DNA of 64,000 nt from NCBI GenBank assembly GCA_016200485.1, contig JACQEP010000007.1, positions 152,120 to 216,119 of the forward strand. Reading direction: 5' to 3'. A program made the position numbers and the translations under genes. Under the pieces are notes generated by a model. The model was not told the DNA's origin and made no database searches. It was given only the letters and a program-made list of their open reading frames with translations. The DNA is from Gammaproteobacteria bacterium (lineage in GTDB: Bacteria; Pseudomonadota; Gammaproteobacteria; Tenderiales; Tenderiaceae). Below, in pieces: positions 44,001-56,021 of the stretch; position 1 is the stretch's first letter, and every line of letters begins with the position of its first letter.

Positions 44001-44492
44001 TCATTTGACACCGAAGTGGCGGCGCAAGTCTCTCAGGATCAGATAAACCCAAGGCCATAGCAAAGCGCTGCTGAGTGCGGGCAGCCAATATATCCAGCTT
44101 TGATGCTTTACTCCGGCAACACCATTGGTCCACAGCACCAGCATCTGGTTTAGCACGATCAGCGCCATCACGCTCAATGCCTGCTGCCACATCGGGTAGA
44201 CGCGAATCTGTTGATGGACCTTGACGGCGAGAAAACTGATCAGCGCCATGCTCAGCGCGTGCTGGCCAAGCATGGTGCCTCTGAGTATGTCGGCGAACAG
44301 GCCGACGAGAAAGCCGGTACCGACGCTGACGCGATGCGGCAATGCGATTGCCCAGTAGATCAGCACCATGGCGATCCATTCCGGACGGAACAGGACGACC
44401 CAGTCCGGTAACGGGATGATGGTCAGCATCATCGCGACGAATAGCGTGGCGATGATCACGATACGGCCATGAGGGCGGCCAAGTTGAGCCAT
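44001..44492 (-). CDS. mreD: MreD rod-shape determining membrane protein
   Basis: ATG 44492 overlaps the mreC stop by one base (TAATG), giving 163 residues; the longer frame upstream is mreC read out of frame. Five membrane segments, beginning IVIIATLFVAMMLTIIPLPD; FVLG-like block GFLVGLFADILRGTMLGQHA is the most conserved part. Part of the elongasome. A 66-bp gap follows before mrdA. Confidence 0.92.
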   Translation of the reverse strand: MAQLGRPHGRIVIIATLFVAMMLTIIPLPDWVVLFRPEWIAMVLIYWAIALPHRVSVGTGFLVGLFADILRGTMLGQHALSMALISFLAVKVHQQIRVYPMWQQALSVMALIVLNQMLVLWTNGVAGVKHQSWIYWLPALSSALLWPWVYLILRDLRRHFGVK

Positions 44493-45664
44493 TAGCGTTG
44501 CCCTCCGGTCGCTGGCGGGGTCGGGACCGAAGCCGGTTTTTGTGCTGCAGGTGCCGAGGGTGCCGTTGCAGGCTTGGTCGCCGTGGGCGATGTGCTCTTG
44601 CCCTGCGTGACAGTGACTGCCGGCGTTGCGGTAGTGTTGTTGACACCGGGTTTTGTGTTGCTGCTCTGTGGCGGAGCCGGTTTCGAATTGATGTTGCTTG
44701 CGGCGGCCGATCCCGTTGTGGCGGGCGCAAGATTCTGAGTAGTAGTGGCTGGCGTGTTTGCGGGTGATTGGCTTTGAGTGCCTGCTGCATCGCTGGCAGG
44801 CGTGGTTGCAGTGGTTGCCGTACTCGTTGCCGGTTTCTGCGGTTGCAGGTTGGGCCATACCAGCAGCACTTCATTGTTGCGTTCCAGTTCCGCGCTAGGT
44901 TTGGCAATAACTTGTGCAAACGATTCGCCAGGATCCTTTTTGACCCTGGTAATAACACCTACGGGATAGCCAGCGGGGAACCGGCCGCCGAGACCACTGC
45001 TGACCAGAAGATCGCCGACAACGACATCGGCATTGGTCGGGAAGTGTGGCAGCTCCAGTTCATCGCTGGTGCCCGTGCCAACGGCAATGGCGCGCATGCC
45101 GTTACGATTGATCGACACCGGAATCGCATGATTGGGGTCGGTGATCAAAATGATGGTGCTGGTCAGAGGCGTTACGTGGACGACCTGCCCCATGATCCCT
45201 TTGGCGTCAAGCACAGGCTGTCCTTCATAGATGCCGTGCTGGCTGCCTTTGTTGAGTACGATATGGCGGCTAAACGGTTCCAGATCAACGGAAAGCAGTT
45301 CCGCGATCAAGACTTTTTCACTGACTTCGCGGGAGGAATCCAGCATCCGCCGCAAACGTACATTTTCCGCTTCCAGTGCGGCAAATTTTTGGAGACGGGC
45401 GCTGAGCAGTAATTGCTGGGTTTTAAGGCTGATGACTTCCGATATCAGTTTTTCGCGAGTCGTAAAACTTTCGCCCATCCATTCGCTCGCAGCGCCGGGC
45501 AACGTAACCATGTATTCCATGGGATAAACAGCCAGCGACAAGACCGAGCGCACTTCCTTCAATACATGCATGCGGTGATCCAACGTCATGATCAATACGG
45601 AAAATAACACGCATAAGACGAGACGCGTGTTGAGCGATGGGCCGTGAATAAATAAAGGTTTAAT
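44492..45664 (-). CDS. mreC: MreC, with probable ATT start and long low-complexity tail
   Basis: The core matches MreC: membrane helix (LVLCVLFSVLIMTL), coiled coil (LISEVISLKTQQLLLSARLQ) and beta domains with GIMGQVVHVTPLTSTIILIT. Conventional starts are poor: GTG 45610 cuts into the membrane helix. Reading upstream in frame, the homologous N-terminus KPLFIHGPSLNTRL is intact and is preceded by ATT (45662-45664), with TAA two codons earlier, so ATT is the likely initiator (390 aa). The last 120 or so residues are a Thr/Ala/Pro/Ser-rich tail not typical of the family. Confidence 0.88.
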   Translation of the reverse strand: MKPLFIHGPSLNTRLVLCVLFSVLIMTLDHRMHVLKEVRSVLSLAVYPMEYMVTLPGAASEWMGESFTTREKLISEVISLKTQQLLLSARLQKFAALEAENVRLRRMLDSSREVSEKVLIAELLSVDLEPFSRHIVLNKGSQHGIYEGQPVLDAKGIMGQVVHVTPLTSTIILITDPNHAIPVSINRNGMRAIAVGTGTSDELELPHFPTNADVVVGDLLVSSGLGGRFPAGYPVGVITRVKKDPGESFAQVIAKPSAELERNNEVLLVWPNLQPQKPATSTATTATTPASDAAGTQSQSPANTPATTTQNLAPATTGSAAASNINSKPAPPQSSNTKPGVNNTTATPAVTVTQGKSTSPTATKPATAPSAPAAQKPASVPTPPATGGQR

Positions 45665-45692
45665 GGTTTACCCCGGGTATGAAAACGAATTG

Positions 45693-45835
45693 TCCGCGAA
45701 TGAACGCAAATAAACGCGAATGGATTATGGCCGCGTAATTCAGGGCATCGTACCCGGATTGTGCCCAGGACGACGCGACGCTGAAATACCCAATTCTCCA
45801 ACTCTCATTTGCGTTTATTTGCGTTCATTCGCGGA
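45693..45835. repeat. Inverted repeat TCCGCGAATGAACGCAAATA between mreB and mreC
   Basis: Left arm 45693-45722 and right arm 45806-45835 are near-perfect inverted copies of about 30 bp. The CGC(A/G)AA units at about 10-bp spacing recall the CGCAAAG family. It fills most of the mreB-mreC gap and could attenuate transcription between them. Confidence 0.8.
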
Positions 45836-45854
45836 TAAACTTAGGTAAAAAGCA

Positions 45855-46916
<1,062 letters not shown>

Positions 46917-47043
46917 CTAGGGAAGAGAATAAATAAAGAAGCGAACTTTACCGTAATTTAACAATTCATCCATGCTTTGGGCAAGCCGCCAAGTATGATA
47001 CCTTTTGCAGCTTTATCGGCAACCTAGGTCGCGGAGTTAAGTC

Positions 47044-47331
47044 ATGAGTTTAAATCGCAGCGAAGTGGAGAAAATTGCCCATTTGGCCCGTCTGGATATT
47101 TCCGAGGCCGATGTCACGGCATACGCGCACAGTTTATCAGACATTCTGGGCTTAGTGGCCCAGATGGATGCAGTTAATGTCCATGGCGTGACGCCGATGG
47201 CGCACCCCCTCGATGCCGTGCAGCGGCTGCGGGCCGACGAGGTGAGCGAAACCAATCAGCGCGAGAAATTCCAGGCGATCGCCCCGCAGGTGGAGGCCGG
47301 GTTGTATCTGGTACCCAAGGTCATCGAATAA
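47044..47331 (+). CDS. gatC: GatC subunit of Asp-tRNA(Asn)/Glu-tRNA(Gln) amidotransferase
   Basis: 95 residues, ATG 47044 after [21 protein letters not shown] at the N-terminus and the RADEV...[22 protein letters not shown]-terminal blocks are standard GatC. It stabilises GatA-GatB. TATGAT at 46994 may be its -10. gatA begins 31 bp downstream. Confidence 0.95.
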   Translation: MSLNRSEVEKIAHLARLDISEADVTAYAHSLSDILGLVAQMDAVNVHGVTPMAHPLDAVQRLRADEVSETNQREKFQAIAPQVEAGLYLVPKVIE

Positions 47332-47362
47332 TCACGAACACAGCCACGGATTGTGATAAGCC

Positions 47363-48817
47363 ATGCATGAGAAAACGATCAAGCAACTTGCCGACGATTT
47401 ACGTAACGGTAAGTTTTCCAGCGAAGAATTGACGCGCAGCTACCTGGCGCGGATTGAAAAATATGACGATCAGCTGAACAGCTATGTCACCGTTACTGCT
47501 GAGCAGGCCTTGGCGGAAGCGCGCGCTGCAGATGCCGCGCGCAAGGCAGGCAAGGCGGGATTGTTGACCGGTGTGCCCATCGCGCAAAAAGATATTTTTT
47601 GTACCGAGGGCGTCAAGACTACATGCGGCTCGAAAATGCTCGATAATTTCATCGCCCCTTATGACGCCACTGTCGTCAGCAAATTCAAGGCGGCGGGCAT
47701 GCCGATGCTGGGCAAGACCAATATGGACGAATTCGCGATGGGTTCGTCCAATGAAACCAGCTTCTATGGCCCGGTAAAAAATCCGTGGGATGTGCAAGCC
47801 GTGCCTGGCGGTTCTTCCGGGGGCTCGGCAGCAGTCGTGGCGGCGCGTTTGGCACCGGCGGCAACGGGGACCGACACTGGCGGTTCGATTCGTCAGCCTG
47901 CCGCGTTGTGTGGCATCAGCGGCATTAAGCCGACGTATGGCCGCGTATCGCGCTACGGCATGATCGCGTTCGCATCGAGCCTCGATCAAGGCGGGCCGAT
48001 GGCGCGTACAGCCGAAGACTGTGCGTTGTTGCTGAGTGTGATGGCAGGTTTCGATCCGCGTGATTCAACTTCCGTTGAAGCGCCAGTGCCGGATTATGCG
48101 GCGCACTTAAATGATTCTATTGCCGGACTGAAGATCGGTTTGCCAAAAGAATATTTTGGCGAGGGGCTTGATGGTAGCGTGGTCAAGGTAATCGAATCAG
48201 CCATCAATGAATACAAAAAACTCGGCGCTGAAATTGTCGAAGTCAGTTTGCCGAATACGTCGTTAGCGGTGCCCGCCTATTATGTGGTCGCCCCTGCGGA
48301 GTGTTCATCGAATCTGTCACGCTTTGACGGTGTGCGTTTCGGATATCGCTGCAATAATCCGAAAGATCTGGCGGATCTCTATAAGCGCTCGCGCGGTGAA
48401 GGGTTTGGCGCCGAGGTCAAGCGGCGTATTATGATCGGTACTTATGCGTTATCCGCCGGTTATTACGACGCCTATTATCTGAAGGCGCAGAAAATTCGAC
48501 AGTTGATCAGCAATGATTTCAAGCAGGCGTTCGAGAAAGTGGATGTCATCATGGGGCCAACATCGCCGACAGTGGCGTTCAATCTGGGTGAAAAAACCGA
48601 TGATCCCGTGACGATGTATCTGTCTGATATTTATACCATCGCCGTTAACCTTGCCGGTTTGCCCGGGATGTCGATTCCAGCTGGATTTGTCGGCCAGCGG
48701 CCGGTAGGTTTGCAACTGATCGGCAAATATTTCGATGAGTCGCGGCTGCTCAATATCGCCCATCAATATCAGCAGGCGACCGATTGGCATCAGCGCGTGC
48801 CAGAGGGATTTAAGTAA
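47363..48817 (+). CDS. gatA: GatA amidase subunit
   Basis: 484 residues with the amidase signature: catalytic Lys in VPIAQKDIF, the GGSSGGSA block with cis-Ser, and nucleophile Ser in [15 protein letters not shown]. It releases ammonia from glutamine for transamidation of mischarged tRNA. Presence of gatCAB implies that Gln-tRNA(Gln) and/or Asn-tRNA(Asn) is made indirectly. Confidence 0.97.
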   Translation: MHEKTIKQLADDLRNGKFSSEELTRSYLARIEKYDDQLNSYVTVTAEQALAEARAADAARKAGKAGLLTGVPIAQKDIFCTEGVKTTCGSKMLDNFIAPYDATVVSKFKAAGMPMLGKTNMDEFAMGSSNETSFYGPVKNPWDVQAVPGGSSGGSAAVVAARLAPAATGTDTGGSIRQPAALCGISGIKPTYGRVSRYGMIAFASSLDQGGPMARTAEDCALLLSVMAGFDPRDSTSVEAPVPDYAAHLNDSIAGLKIGLPKEYFGEGLDGSVVKVIESAINEYKKLGAEIVEVSLPNTSLAVPAYYVVAPAECSSNLSRFDGVRFGYRCNNPKDLADLYKRSRGEGFGAEVKRRIMIGTYALSAGYYDAYYLKAQKIRQLISNDFKQAFEKVDVIMGPTSPTVAFNLGEKTDDPVTMYLSDIYTIAVNLAGLPGMSIPAGFVGQRPVGLQLIGKYFDESRLLNIAHQYQQATDWHQRVPEGFK

Positions 48818-48822
48818 AAGCC

Positions 48823-48986
48823 ATTAACCGCGAAGGCCGCGAAGTAACGCAAAGATGGCTCAAGCTTAATAACGCGGGGTTTTATAAATAATTATTTTGA
48901 GTTAATCGCTAACGGTGGAGATTTTGTGGTGCGATCGAAGGGAGTTGAGTGTTTCTTTGCGTTACTTCGCGGCCTTCGCGGTTAAT
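48823..48986. repeat. CGCAAAG-family inverted repeat (copy 2) between gatA and gatB
   Basis: ATTAACCGCGAAGGCCGCGA on the left is mirrored exactly by the right arm ending at 48986; each arm is about 30 bp. The centre is unrelated to the other copies. Confidence 0.85.
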
Positions 48987-49002
48987 TAAAGAGGAAATAA
49001 AA

Positions 49003-50439
49003 ATGCAATGGGAAGTCGTCATCGGTTTGGAAATTCACGCACAGCTTGCGACCAAAACCAAGATTTTTTCGGGTGCAGCCACGGCGTATGGCGCGGAGCC
49101 GAATACGCAGGCGTGCGCTGTTGATCTGGGGATGCCTGGTGTTTTGCCGGTACTGAATAAAGAAGCTGTGAGGATGGCAGTGAAGTTTGGTCTCGCCACT
49201 GGTTGTGAGGTGGCCAAGCGTTCAGTGTTTGCGCGCAAGAATTATTTCTATCCCGATCTGCCCAAGGGCTATCAAATCAGCCAATATGAATTGCCGGTGG
49301 TTGCGCGCGGCAGTATTGATGTTGAAATGGAAGATGGCTCTACCAAGACCATCGGTATTACCCGTGCCCATCTCGAAGAAGATGCCGGTAAATCGCTGCA
49401 CGAAGACTTTCATGGCTTGACCGGGATCGACTTGAATCGCGCCGGCACACCGTTGCTGGAAATTGTCTCCGAGCCGGATATGCGTTCCGCCAAAGAGGCG
49501 GTGGCCTACATGAAAAAAATCCATTCATTGGTGCGTTATCTCGAAATTTGCGATGGCAACATGCAGGAAGGATCGTTCCGTTGTGATGCCAATGTCTCGG
49601 TGCGGCCCAAGGGGCAGCATGAATTCGGTACTCGTGCCGAGTTGAAGAATCTCAATTCGTTCCGCTTCGTTGAGAAGGCGATCAATTTTGAAGTTGAGCG
49701 CCAAATTGAATTGATCGAGGGCGGCGGTTCCGTGGTGCAAGAGACGCGTCTTTATGATTCGGACAAGCATGAAACCCGTTCCATGCGTTCCAAGGAAGAA
49801 GCCTTCGATTATCGTTATTTCCCGGATCCTGATTTGCTGCCATTGGTGATCGATGAGAGGTTTATTGGTGACGTGAAAAGCACGTTGCCCGAATTGCCCA
49901 ATGCCAAGAAAGAGCGTTTTATGTACGAATTCGGGATGTCGCCCTATGAGGCGAGCGTGTTGACCAGTTCGCGTGAGCTGGCTGATTTTTACGAGGCGAC
50001 GGAAAAGGCGGCCGATGGCGAGGCCAAGCTGGCGGCCAACTGGGTGATGGTTGAGTTGTTGGGCGCGCTTAATAAAGTGGGGCGTGAAATCACAGACAGT
50101 CCGGTGAGCCCACAAATGCTCGGCGGCATGATCAAGCGGATGACGGATAACACTATCTCAGGCAAGATCGCCAAACAGGTATTCGAGGCGATGTTCAATG
50201 GTGAAGGCGATGCCGATGCCATTATCGAGAAAAAGGGGCTGAAACAAGTAACCGATACCGGTGCGATCGAGAAGGTAATCGATGAAGTCATGGCGGCGAA
50301 TGCCAATTATGTTGCCGATTATCGCGCGGGCAAGGAGAAACTGTTTGGTTTCTTTGTCGGCTTGATCATGAAGGCCTCACAGGGCAAGGCAAATCCTGGG
50401 CAGGTCAACGAAATACTCAAGAAAAAGCTACAAGGCTGA
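49003..50439 (+). CDS. gatB: GatB subunit of tRNA amidotransferase
   Basis: ATG 49003 behind AGAGGA; 478 residues beginning [40 protein letters not shown] and the C-terminal YqeY-like tail ([13 protein letters not shown]) are conserved. It carries the kinase/transamidase site. Its last 12 bp overlap the convergent diguanylate cyclase gene. Confidence 0.96.
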   Translation: MQWEVVIGLEIHAQLATKTKIFSGAATAYGAEPNTQACAVDLGMPGVLPVLNKEAVRMAVKFGLATGCEVAKRSVFARKNYFYPDLPKGYQISQYELPVVARGSIDVEMEDGSTKTIGITRAHLEEDAGKSLHEDFHGLTGIDLNRAGTPLLEIVSEPDMRSAKEAVAYMKKIHSLVRYLEICDGNMQEGSFRCDANVSVRPKGQHEFGTRAELKNLNSFRFVEKAINFEVERQIELIEGGGSVVQETRLYDSDKHETRSMRSKEEAFDYRYFPDPDLLPLVIDERFIGDVKSTLPELPNAKKERFMYEFGMSPYEASVLTSSRELADFYEATEKAADGEAKLAANWVMVELLGALNKVGREITDSPVSPQMLGGMIKRMTDNTISGKIAKQVFEAMFNGEGDADAIIEKKGLKQVTDTGAIEKVIDEVMAANANYVADYRAGKEKLFGFFVGLIMKASQGKANPGQVNEILKKKLQG

Positions 50440-52029
50440 GCGCATGTCCTCGCTCCGTTTCTGGAACGAGGACAAATCTTCGACGTTGTTGTATACGCGC
50501 ACTTGGTTGCGGCCGCTCTGCTTGGCCTGATAAAGGGCGCGGTCGGTGCGAGTCAATAAATTATTAAGGCTGTGTTCAGCGTCATCGGTCGGCAGCATTG
50601 AGCTTACCCCACAACTTACCGTCATATTAATGATGTGGCCCTTGTGCGTAATCAGATGCTCGCAGGTGGCGCTACGTATCTTCTCGGCCAGTGTTGCGGC
50701 ACCGTGCGGGTCACTGCTCAGTGATAAAATCAAAAACTCTTCCCCACCCAAGCGGTAAATGAAGTCATTGCCGCGTGATTGTGAGGTCAATATCTTGGCG
50801 AAGTCGCGGAGCGCCTGATCGCCTGCTAGATGGCCGTAGCGATCATTGAGCTGTTTGAAATGATCCAGGTCGCAAATGATTGCGGTAATGATACGATTAT
50901 CGCGCCGGGCCTGGGCTTGCAGCTTGGGAAAGATATCGATCAGGTGGCGGCGATTATAGAGGCCCGTCAAGGTGTCTGTGATTGCTGACATTTGCAATTC
51001 CTGCTGCACACGATTGATTTCATTTTGCTTGTCGCGCAGGGCTTCAATCATATCGGCGAAGTTATTGTAAAGCACATCCAATTCGGTGTGGGTCGGGATA
51101 CATTCAACTTTGGGTAACTGTCCTTCGGTGACCTCGTGGGTCATGGCAAGCAGACGGTTGAGAGGTTTGTTAAAACCACGAATGACTACAAATCCGGCTA
51201 TCAGGATCACGCAAATCCCGATCACGAGCAGCAGCAAGGTCCTTTGTCCTTGATGAATCAGTGTCTGAATGAGGCGGGTTTCCGTGGCGCCATGCCAGAT
51301 TTCGGGAAGGTGGTGATTATTATTGGGCAGCTTAATCTTGAATACGCGATAAATATCGGTCCCCAATGAGACATGATTGTTTTCAGGTGAAAAGTTGGCA
51401 CCGATCAAGGCGGATTTAGTGCTGAAGATGACTCGTTTATTATCAACAACGAATAAATCACTGTCAGCGATCTTCTCGTGCCAGCGGCTAAGACTTTGGG
51501 TGATGTTTCGACCCAGGACCATAGTGCCCAGTCTTTGGCCGCGATAATAAACCGGTTCGGTAGCGATCAAGGTTAGTGTGTCTTTGTCGAACTGAAAAAA
51601 GGCGGCGCCTGAAGTCGACGCGGGTTGGTTGGATAGCTGGTGCGCCAATAGGCTGTTGTTTTCATCGCTAATGATTTGGCCGTCGCGGCCAATGACCAGG
51701 CGCTGCATTGCGGGTAGCCAGCTGAAGGTCTGATTCAATAAGCGCTGCAAGGGCTTGTGATCGCCTTGTGTAAGCGCTAGATATAAATATTCCTGCAACC
51801 GCGTTTCCTGGCTTAGAAGGCGCACATAGTTAAGTTGTTCTGCGCGGTGTTCCTCGAGCTCAAGTTGGTAGATGCGAGCGGCGTTGCTCAAATATGCGTT
51901 CGATTCTTCCAGAATGCGATTGCGTGCGTATTGAAAGGAATAAATTAATGTGGCTGCCAGAAATGAAATCAATAGCAATGCGTAGATGATCAGTCGGGAG
52001 CGGTAAGTCCTGGGTAAGATCGACTTCAT
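50428..52029 (-). CDS. Membrane diguanylate cyclase (GGDEF)
   Basis: 533 residues: membrane helix ([20 protein letters not shown], about 13-32), a periplasmic sensor region of about 225 residues with PAS/Cache-like elements ([32 protein letters not shown]), second helix ([19 protein letters not shown]), HAMP-like linker and a GGDEF domain. The catalytic site is [11 protein letters not shown] and the inhibitory I-site RGND lies five residues before it, so product inhibition by c-di-GMP is expected. The ligand is unknown. The gene overlaps gatB tail-to-tail. Confidence 0.9.
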   Translation of the reverse strand: MKSILPRTYRSRLIIYALLLISFLAATLIYSFQYARNRILEESNAYLSNAARIYQLELEEHRAEQLNYVRLLSQETRLQEYLYLALTQGDHKPLQRLLNQTFSWLPAMQRLVIGRDGQIISDENNSLLAHQLSNQPASTSGAAFFQFDKDTLTLIATEPVYYRGQRLGTMVLGRNITQSLSRWHEKIADSDLFVVDNKRVIFSTKSALIGANFSPENNHVSLGTDIYRVFKIKLPNNNHHLPEIWHGATETRLIQTLIHQGQRTLLLLVIGICVILIAGFVVIRGFNKPLNRLLAMTHEVTEGQLPKVECIPTHTELDVLYNNFADMIEALRDKQNEINRVQQELQMSAITDTLTGLYNRRHLIDIFPKLQAQARRDNRIITAIICDLDHFKQLNDRYGHLAGDQALRDFAKILTSQSRGNDFIYRLGGEEFLILSLSSDPHGAATLAEKIRSATCEHLITHKGHIINMTVSCGVSSMLPTDDAEHSLNNLLTRTDRALYQAKQSGRNQVRVYNNVEDLSSFQKRSEDMRSAL

Positions 52030-52134
52030 GTGATATTTAACCCGCGCCTCTCAATGTCAGTTACCTGTTAACGATAGCCTATTTATTACTCCAAATCGAC
52101 GGAGAAAGCATGATCAAAATTTAAGGAAACAAGT

Positions 52135-52563
52135 CTATTCCAGCGAGATTTGAATGGAAGATACAGTGCCTTTATCGAGACGGAACGCAGCTATTTCGAG
52201 AACACCTTGAGTATTCAGGGAAATGATGAGATAGGGGGTGTCAGGATACTGCGCTTCCTGCAAATCAATTAGCGACGGTGTGGCGGCGGTGTGTGGATGT
52301 GAATGGTAGATGGCGACTAGCTCTTCGCCGCATTCGCGCATTTGCCGCAGGGTATCGATTTGGCCTTTAGGATTCATGACATAGCGTTGCGCGGGGTTGG
52401 CGGCACAGTTGCTGACAGGATAACAATGCCAGGCGTGGCCCTCTTTGCCGCCAATCAAGCCGCAGATTTCCGCTTCCGGCGAGTGTTGCGCCTGCGCCAG
52501 GATGGTGTTTACCAGCGGCCGCGGTAACGTTAGATGGCTAAGGGTTCTCTGCATGTGGTGCAT
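52135..52563 (-). CDS. M67 (JAMM/MPN+) family metallopeptidase
   Basis: 142 residues. The zinc-binding JAMM motif is complete: Glu in AEICGLIGG, then YHSHPHTAATPSLIDLQEAQ (H-S-H-P-x7-S-x2-D). Related bacterial proteins process ThiS/MoaD-like carriers for sulfur transfer (CysM/CysO-type, QbsD). No such carrier adjoins; it follows prmC by 32 bp. ATG 52554 is an alternative start. Confidence 0.88.
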   Translation of the reverse strand: MHHMQRTLSHLTLPRPLVNTILAQAQHSPEAEICGLIGGKEGHAWHCYPVSNCAANPAQRYVMNPKGQIDTLRQMRECGEELVAIYHSHPHTAATPSLIDLQEAQYPDTPYLIISLNTQGVLEIAAFRLDKGTVSSIQISLE

Positions 52564-52595
52564 CCATCTGCTTGATCGAATTAATCAGAGGCTCC

Positions 52596-53480
52596 TTAAG
52601 TGTGTTGTCCGGCGCTAACCCGCGCCTGACCGCCATAATCATTGTAGCCTATGACTTCCCGGTATCCGGCGGCCTTGAACAAGGCCGCCACGGAATCGCG
52701 TTGATCGTAGCCATGCTCCAGCAGTAACCATGCTTCCGGGTGCAGATTCCGGGGCGCTTGCTGAATAATGTTGCGTAGTGCTGCCAAGCCATCGCCGCCG
52801 GAGGTGAGGGCGGTATCCGGCTCAAATGGCAGGTCGCCTTGCTGGAGATGTGCATCGTCGGCAGCAATGTAGGGTGGATTCGAAACAATCATTTCAAATG
52901 CTTCAGTGCCCAATGCGGCACACCAGTCGCCGTGACGAAATTCAATGTTGTGGATGCCGAGGCGCTGGGCATTGCCTTTGGCGACGGCAAGTGCATCCTG
53001 GCTGAGGTCGGTGGCGATAATATGACAGCGCGGCCGCTCATGGGCGATGGCCAACGCAATGGCGCCGCTGCCCGTGCCCAAATCAGCAATTTGCCATTTG
53101 GCATTACGCGGGATGCGCACCAAGGCTTGCTCAACCAGAAGTTCAGTTTCGGGGCGCGGAATCAGCGTTGCAGGGCTAACCTGCAACTCCAGTGACCAGA
53201 ATTCACGTCTGCCGGTGATGTACGCAATCGGTTCGCCGCTGGCGCGGCGGGCAATAAATTCGGCAAACTGGGTGCGCGTGACGTCGTCGAGCAAATGTTC
53301 TGGCCGGGCGCGCAACCAGGTACGGTCGCGGCCGCAGGCGTGTGCCAGTAATACCTCACTTTCGAGTTGCGGTGAGGGTGACGTTTTGCCAAGCAATTGG
53401 CTGGCGTGTTGCAATGCGGTCGCAATCGTAATAGCGCAAGTGCCGGCATCGGGATAGGAAATACAAAGACTATTTTTCAT
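52596..53480 (-). CDS. prmC: PrmC, release-factor glutamine methyltransferase
   Basis: 294 residues. SAM loop IADLGTGSGAIALAIA, substrate motif VSNPPYIAADD (NPPY) and FEPDTALTSGGDGL are diagnostic. It methylates the GGQ glutamine of RF1/RF2; its substrate gene prfA lies 9 bp upstream in the same operon. Confidence 0.95.
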   Translation of the reverse strand: MKNSLCISYPDAGTCAITIATALQHASQLLGKTSPSPQLESEVLLAHACGRDRTWLRARPEHLLDDVTRTQFAEFIARRASGEPIAYITGRREFWSLELQVSPATLIPRPETELLVEQALVRIPRNAKWQIADLGTGSGAIALAIAHERPRCHIIATDLSQDALAVAKGNAQRLGIHNIEFRHGDWCAALGTEAFEMIVSNPPYIAADDAHLQQGDLPFEPDTALTSGGDGLAALRNIIQQAPRNLHPEAWLLLEHGYDQRDSVAALFKAAGYREVIGYNDYGGQARVSAGQHT

Positions 53481-53489
53481 TACAGTGCC

Positions 53490-54572
53490 TTATTCGCCGA
53501 TGGCTGCCAACAGATCGGCCTGATATTCCTGGATCAATGGCTCGATCACGGGGTCGAGATTGCCGCCGACGATGTCATCGAGCCTGTAGATTGTCAGGTT
53601 GATGCGGTGATCGGTGATGCGGCCTTGCGGGTAGTTATAAGTGCGGATACGTTCCGAACGATCGCCGGTGCCGACCAGTTGGCGCCGAGTCTGGGCCTGT
53701 TCAGAGGATTGTTTTTCCTGCTGTGCCGCCAGCAATTTTGCTTTTAACAGTGACATGGCGCGGGCACGATTCTTGTGCTGCGAGCGTTCATCCTGGCACT
53801 CAATCACGATGCCGCTGGGCATATGGGTGATACGGATGGCGGATTCGGTCTTGTTGACGTGTTGGCCGCCCGCGCCGCTGGCGCGGTAGGTATCCACTTT
53901 CAAATCCGCAGGATTAATATCAATCGCTTCAAGTTCATCGGCTTCGGGCAAAACCGCGACCGTACAGGTCGAAGTATGAATTCTGCCTTGCGCTTCGGTT
54001 GCAGGTACCCGCTGCACGCGATGCGCGCCAGATTCAAATTTCAGGCGCGAATAGGCGCCATTGCCAATGATGCGGCTGATGACTTCCTTGTAGCCGCCAT
54101 GTTCGCCCAGGCTTTCACTAATAATTTCCACCTGCCAACGCTTGGTTTCCGCGTAGCGGGAATACATGCGAAACAAATCACCGGCAAAGATGGCGGCTTC
54201 GTCACCGCCGGCGCCGGCGCGGATTTCCAGAAAGATATTTTTGCTGTCGTTGGGATCGCTCGGCAGCATCAGCTTTTGCAATTCCTGTTCGAGTTCTGCT
54301 GCGCGTGCCTGGGATGATTTCAATTCATCCTCGGCCATGGCACGCAGATCGGCATCGCTTTCCTTGAGCATTTCCTCGGCGGCGGCGCTGTCATCAAGCG
54401 TCTTGCGATATTGCTCAAAACAAGCGACCACCGGATTGATCTCAGCATATTCCTGCGACAAGGCGCGGAATTTCTTTTGATCGGCGATCACGTCGGGCGC
54501 GGCGAGGAGGGCATTGATCTCCTGCAGCCGCTCAGAGAGATTCTCCAGTTTGCTGCGGATGGAAGCTTTCAC
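53490..54572 (-). CDS. prfA: Peptide chain release factor 1
   Basis: 360 residues with [15 protein letters not shown] (GGQ) and the stop-codon-reading motif PAT in [10 protein letters not shown]. It terminates translation at UAA and UAG. hemA precedes it by 6 bp and prmC follows, the usual hemA-prfA-prmC order of gammaproteobacteria. Confidence 0.97.
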   Translation of the reverse strand: MKASIRSKLENLSERLQEINALLAAPDVIADQKKFRALSQEYAEINPVVACFEQYRKTLDDSAAAEEMLKESDADLRAMAEDELKSSQARAAELEQELQKLMLPSDPNDSKNIFLEIRAGAGGDEAAIFAGDLFRMYSRYAETKRWQVEIISESLGEHGGYKEVISRIIGNGAYSRLKFESGAHRVQRVPATEAQGRIHTSTCTVAVLPEADELEAIDINPADLKVDTYRASGAGGQHVNKTESAIRITHMPSGIVIECQDERSQHKNRARAMSLLKAKLLAAQQEKQSSEQAQTRRQLVGTGDRSERIRTYNYPQGRITDHRINLTIYRLDDIVGGNLDPVIEPLIQEYQADLLAAIGE

Positions 54573-54578
54573 AGTAAG

Positions 54579-55844
54579 TTAATTGTTTCCGGGTTTTTTA
54601 AGATCGAAAAGTTCGCGCGCCGCTTGGAGTAATTCAATGCGACCTTCTGCGCTTGCCTGGCGCAAGTGAGTGCTAGGCGCATGGGTTAGCTTATTGGTTA
54701 AAGTATATGCCAGCTTTTGCATGACTTCGGCGGCGTTTTCGCCTGCGGCCAGGCGTTGCAAGGCCTTGTGCAATTCGGCTTCGCGGATGTGCTGCGCCTG
54801 GTCGCGGTAATCACGGATGGTGGATACTGCATTCAGCGATTGCAGCCAGCTCATGAAGTGCGTGACCTGAATGTCGATGATCTCTTCTGCCTGACGTGCG
54901 GCCTCTTGCCGTGATTTCAGGCCTTCATCGATGATTTCTTGCAAGTCATCGACGGTATACAGATACACATCTTCCAGTGAGCCAACTTCGGGCTCGATGT
55001 CGCGTGGCACGGCGATATCGATCATCAGAATCGGCTGGTGTTTGCGTTTTTTAACTGCGCTTTCAACGGCGCCCTTGCCCAGGATCGGTAGCGGGCTGGC
55101 GGTGGACGAAATCACAATATCGGCCTCGGCTAAATGTGCCGGGATGTCGCCGAGGGCGATGGCGTAGGCGTTGAATTCGGCGGCCAGGATGTGGGCGCGT
55201 TCCACGGTGCGGTTGGCAATGATCATGCGCCCGATGCTGTTGCCTTGCAGATGACGTGCCGCAAGCTCAATGGTTTCGCCGGCGCCGATGAGTAGCGCGG
55301 TTTTATTTTCCAGTTCACCAAAGATTTGTTTGGCCAGGCTGACCGCGGCAAAGGCAACCGAGACTGGGCTGGAGCCGATGGCGGTGTCTGTGCGCACCTG
55401 TTTGGCGACGGAAAAGGTGTGTTGGAACAGGCGCGATAGGAACTTGCCGACCGTGCCCGCCTCCAATCCTTTGGTGTAGGCATCTTTGATCTGCCCCAGG
55501 ATTTGTGGTTCGCCCAGGATCAGAGAATCCAGGCCGCTGGCCACGCGCAGCACATGGCGGACCGCCAGTTGATCGGGATGGACATACAGGTAGGGGCGAA
55601 CTTCCTCGGGTTTCAGCTTATGGTAATGCTCAAACCAGTCGATAATAACGTTACCGTTGTTGTCGTTGCTGCGGCACAGCAGCTCGGTACGGTTGCAGGT
55701 GGAAAGAATGGCCGCCTCGCTGACGCCAGGGGTCGAGGTAAGCTCACGCAACGCACAGGCGAGCGCATCCGGCGAGAACGAAACGCGTTCCCGAATGTTG
55801 ACCGGAGCGGTCTTATGATTGACGCCGACTGCGAGCAGCCCCAT
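54579..55844 (-). CDS. hemA: Glutamyl-tRNA reductase
   Basis: 421 residues. Catalytic Cys is in ILSTCNRTELLC, NADPH-binding loop LIGAGETIELAARHL, and C-terminal dimerisation helices follow. It reduces glutamyl-tRNA to glutamate-1-semialdehyde, the first committed step of heme synthesis by the C5 route. First gene of hemA-prfA-prmC, divergent from the TPR lipoprotein. Confidence 0.96.
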   Translation of the reverse strand: MGLLAVGVNHKTAPVNIRERVSFSPDALACALRELTSTPGVSEAAILSTCNRTELLCRSNDNNGNVIIDWFEHYHKLKPEEVRPYLYVHPDQLAVRHVLRVASGLDSLILGEPQILGQIKDAYTKGLEAGTVGKFLSRLFQHTFSVAKQVRTDTAIGSSPVSVAFAAVSLAKQIFGELENKTALLIGAGETIELAARHLQGNSIGRMIIANRTVERAHILAAEFNAYAIALGDIPAHLAEADIVISSTASPLPILGKGAVESAVKKRKHQPILMIDIAVPRDIEPEVGSLEDVYLYTVDDLQEIIDEGLKSRQEAARQAEEIIDIQVTHFMSWLQSLNAVSTIRDYRDQAQHIREAELHKALQRLAAGENAAEVMQKLAYTLTNKLTHAPSTHLRQASAEGRIELLQAARELFDLKKPGNN

Positions 55845-55969
55845 GAACTTTGATGTAAAAACCCAGGTCGAATAGGCGAATGATTTTGCGGCATATGGCC
55901 GATAATGACAAGTGTAGCAATAGGTTATCTGCCTCGGGATGGGGTGGCTAGTTTGGGGATTAATTCGAG

Positions 55970-55975
55970 TATAAT
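55970..55975 (+). promoter_or_regulatory. -10 element for TPR lipoprotein gene
   Basis: TATAAT, 46 bp upstream of the start at 56022, in the hemA divergent gap. No strong -35 hexamer at normal spacing. Confidence 0.5.
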
Positions 55976-56021
55976 AGCCCGGGTAACTCTGTTGGAGCGA
56001 ACCGGGGCAGGGAAGAGGCTT

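Noticed and set aside
43927..44958. 343-codon minus-strand frame overlapping mreC and mreD
   Set aside because: Arg/Pro/Gln-rich out-of-frame reading of the mreC low-complexity tail and mreD.
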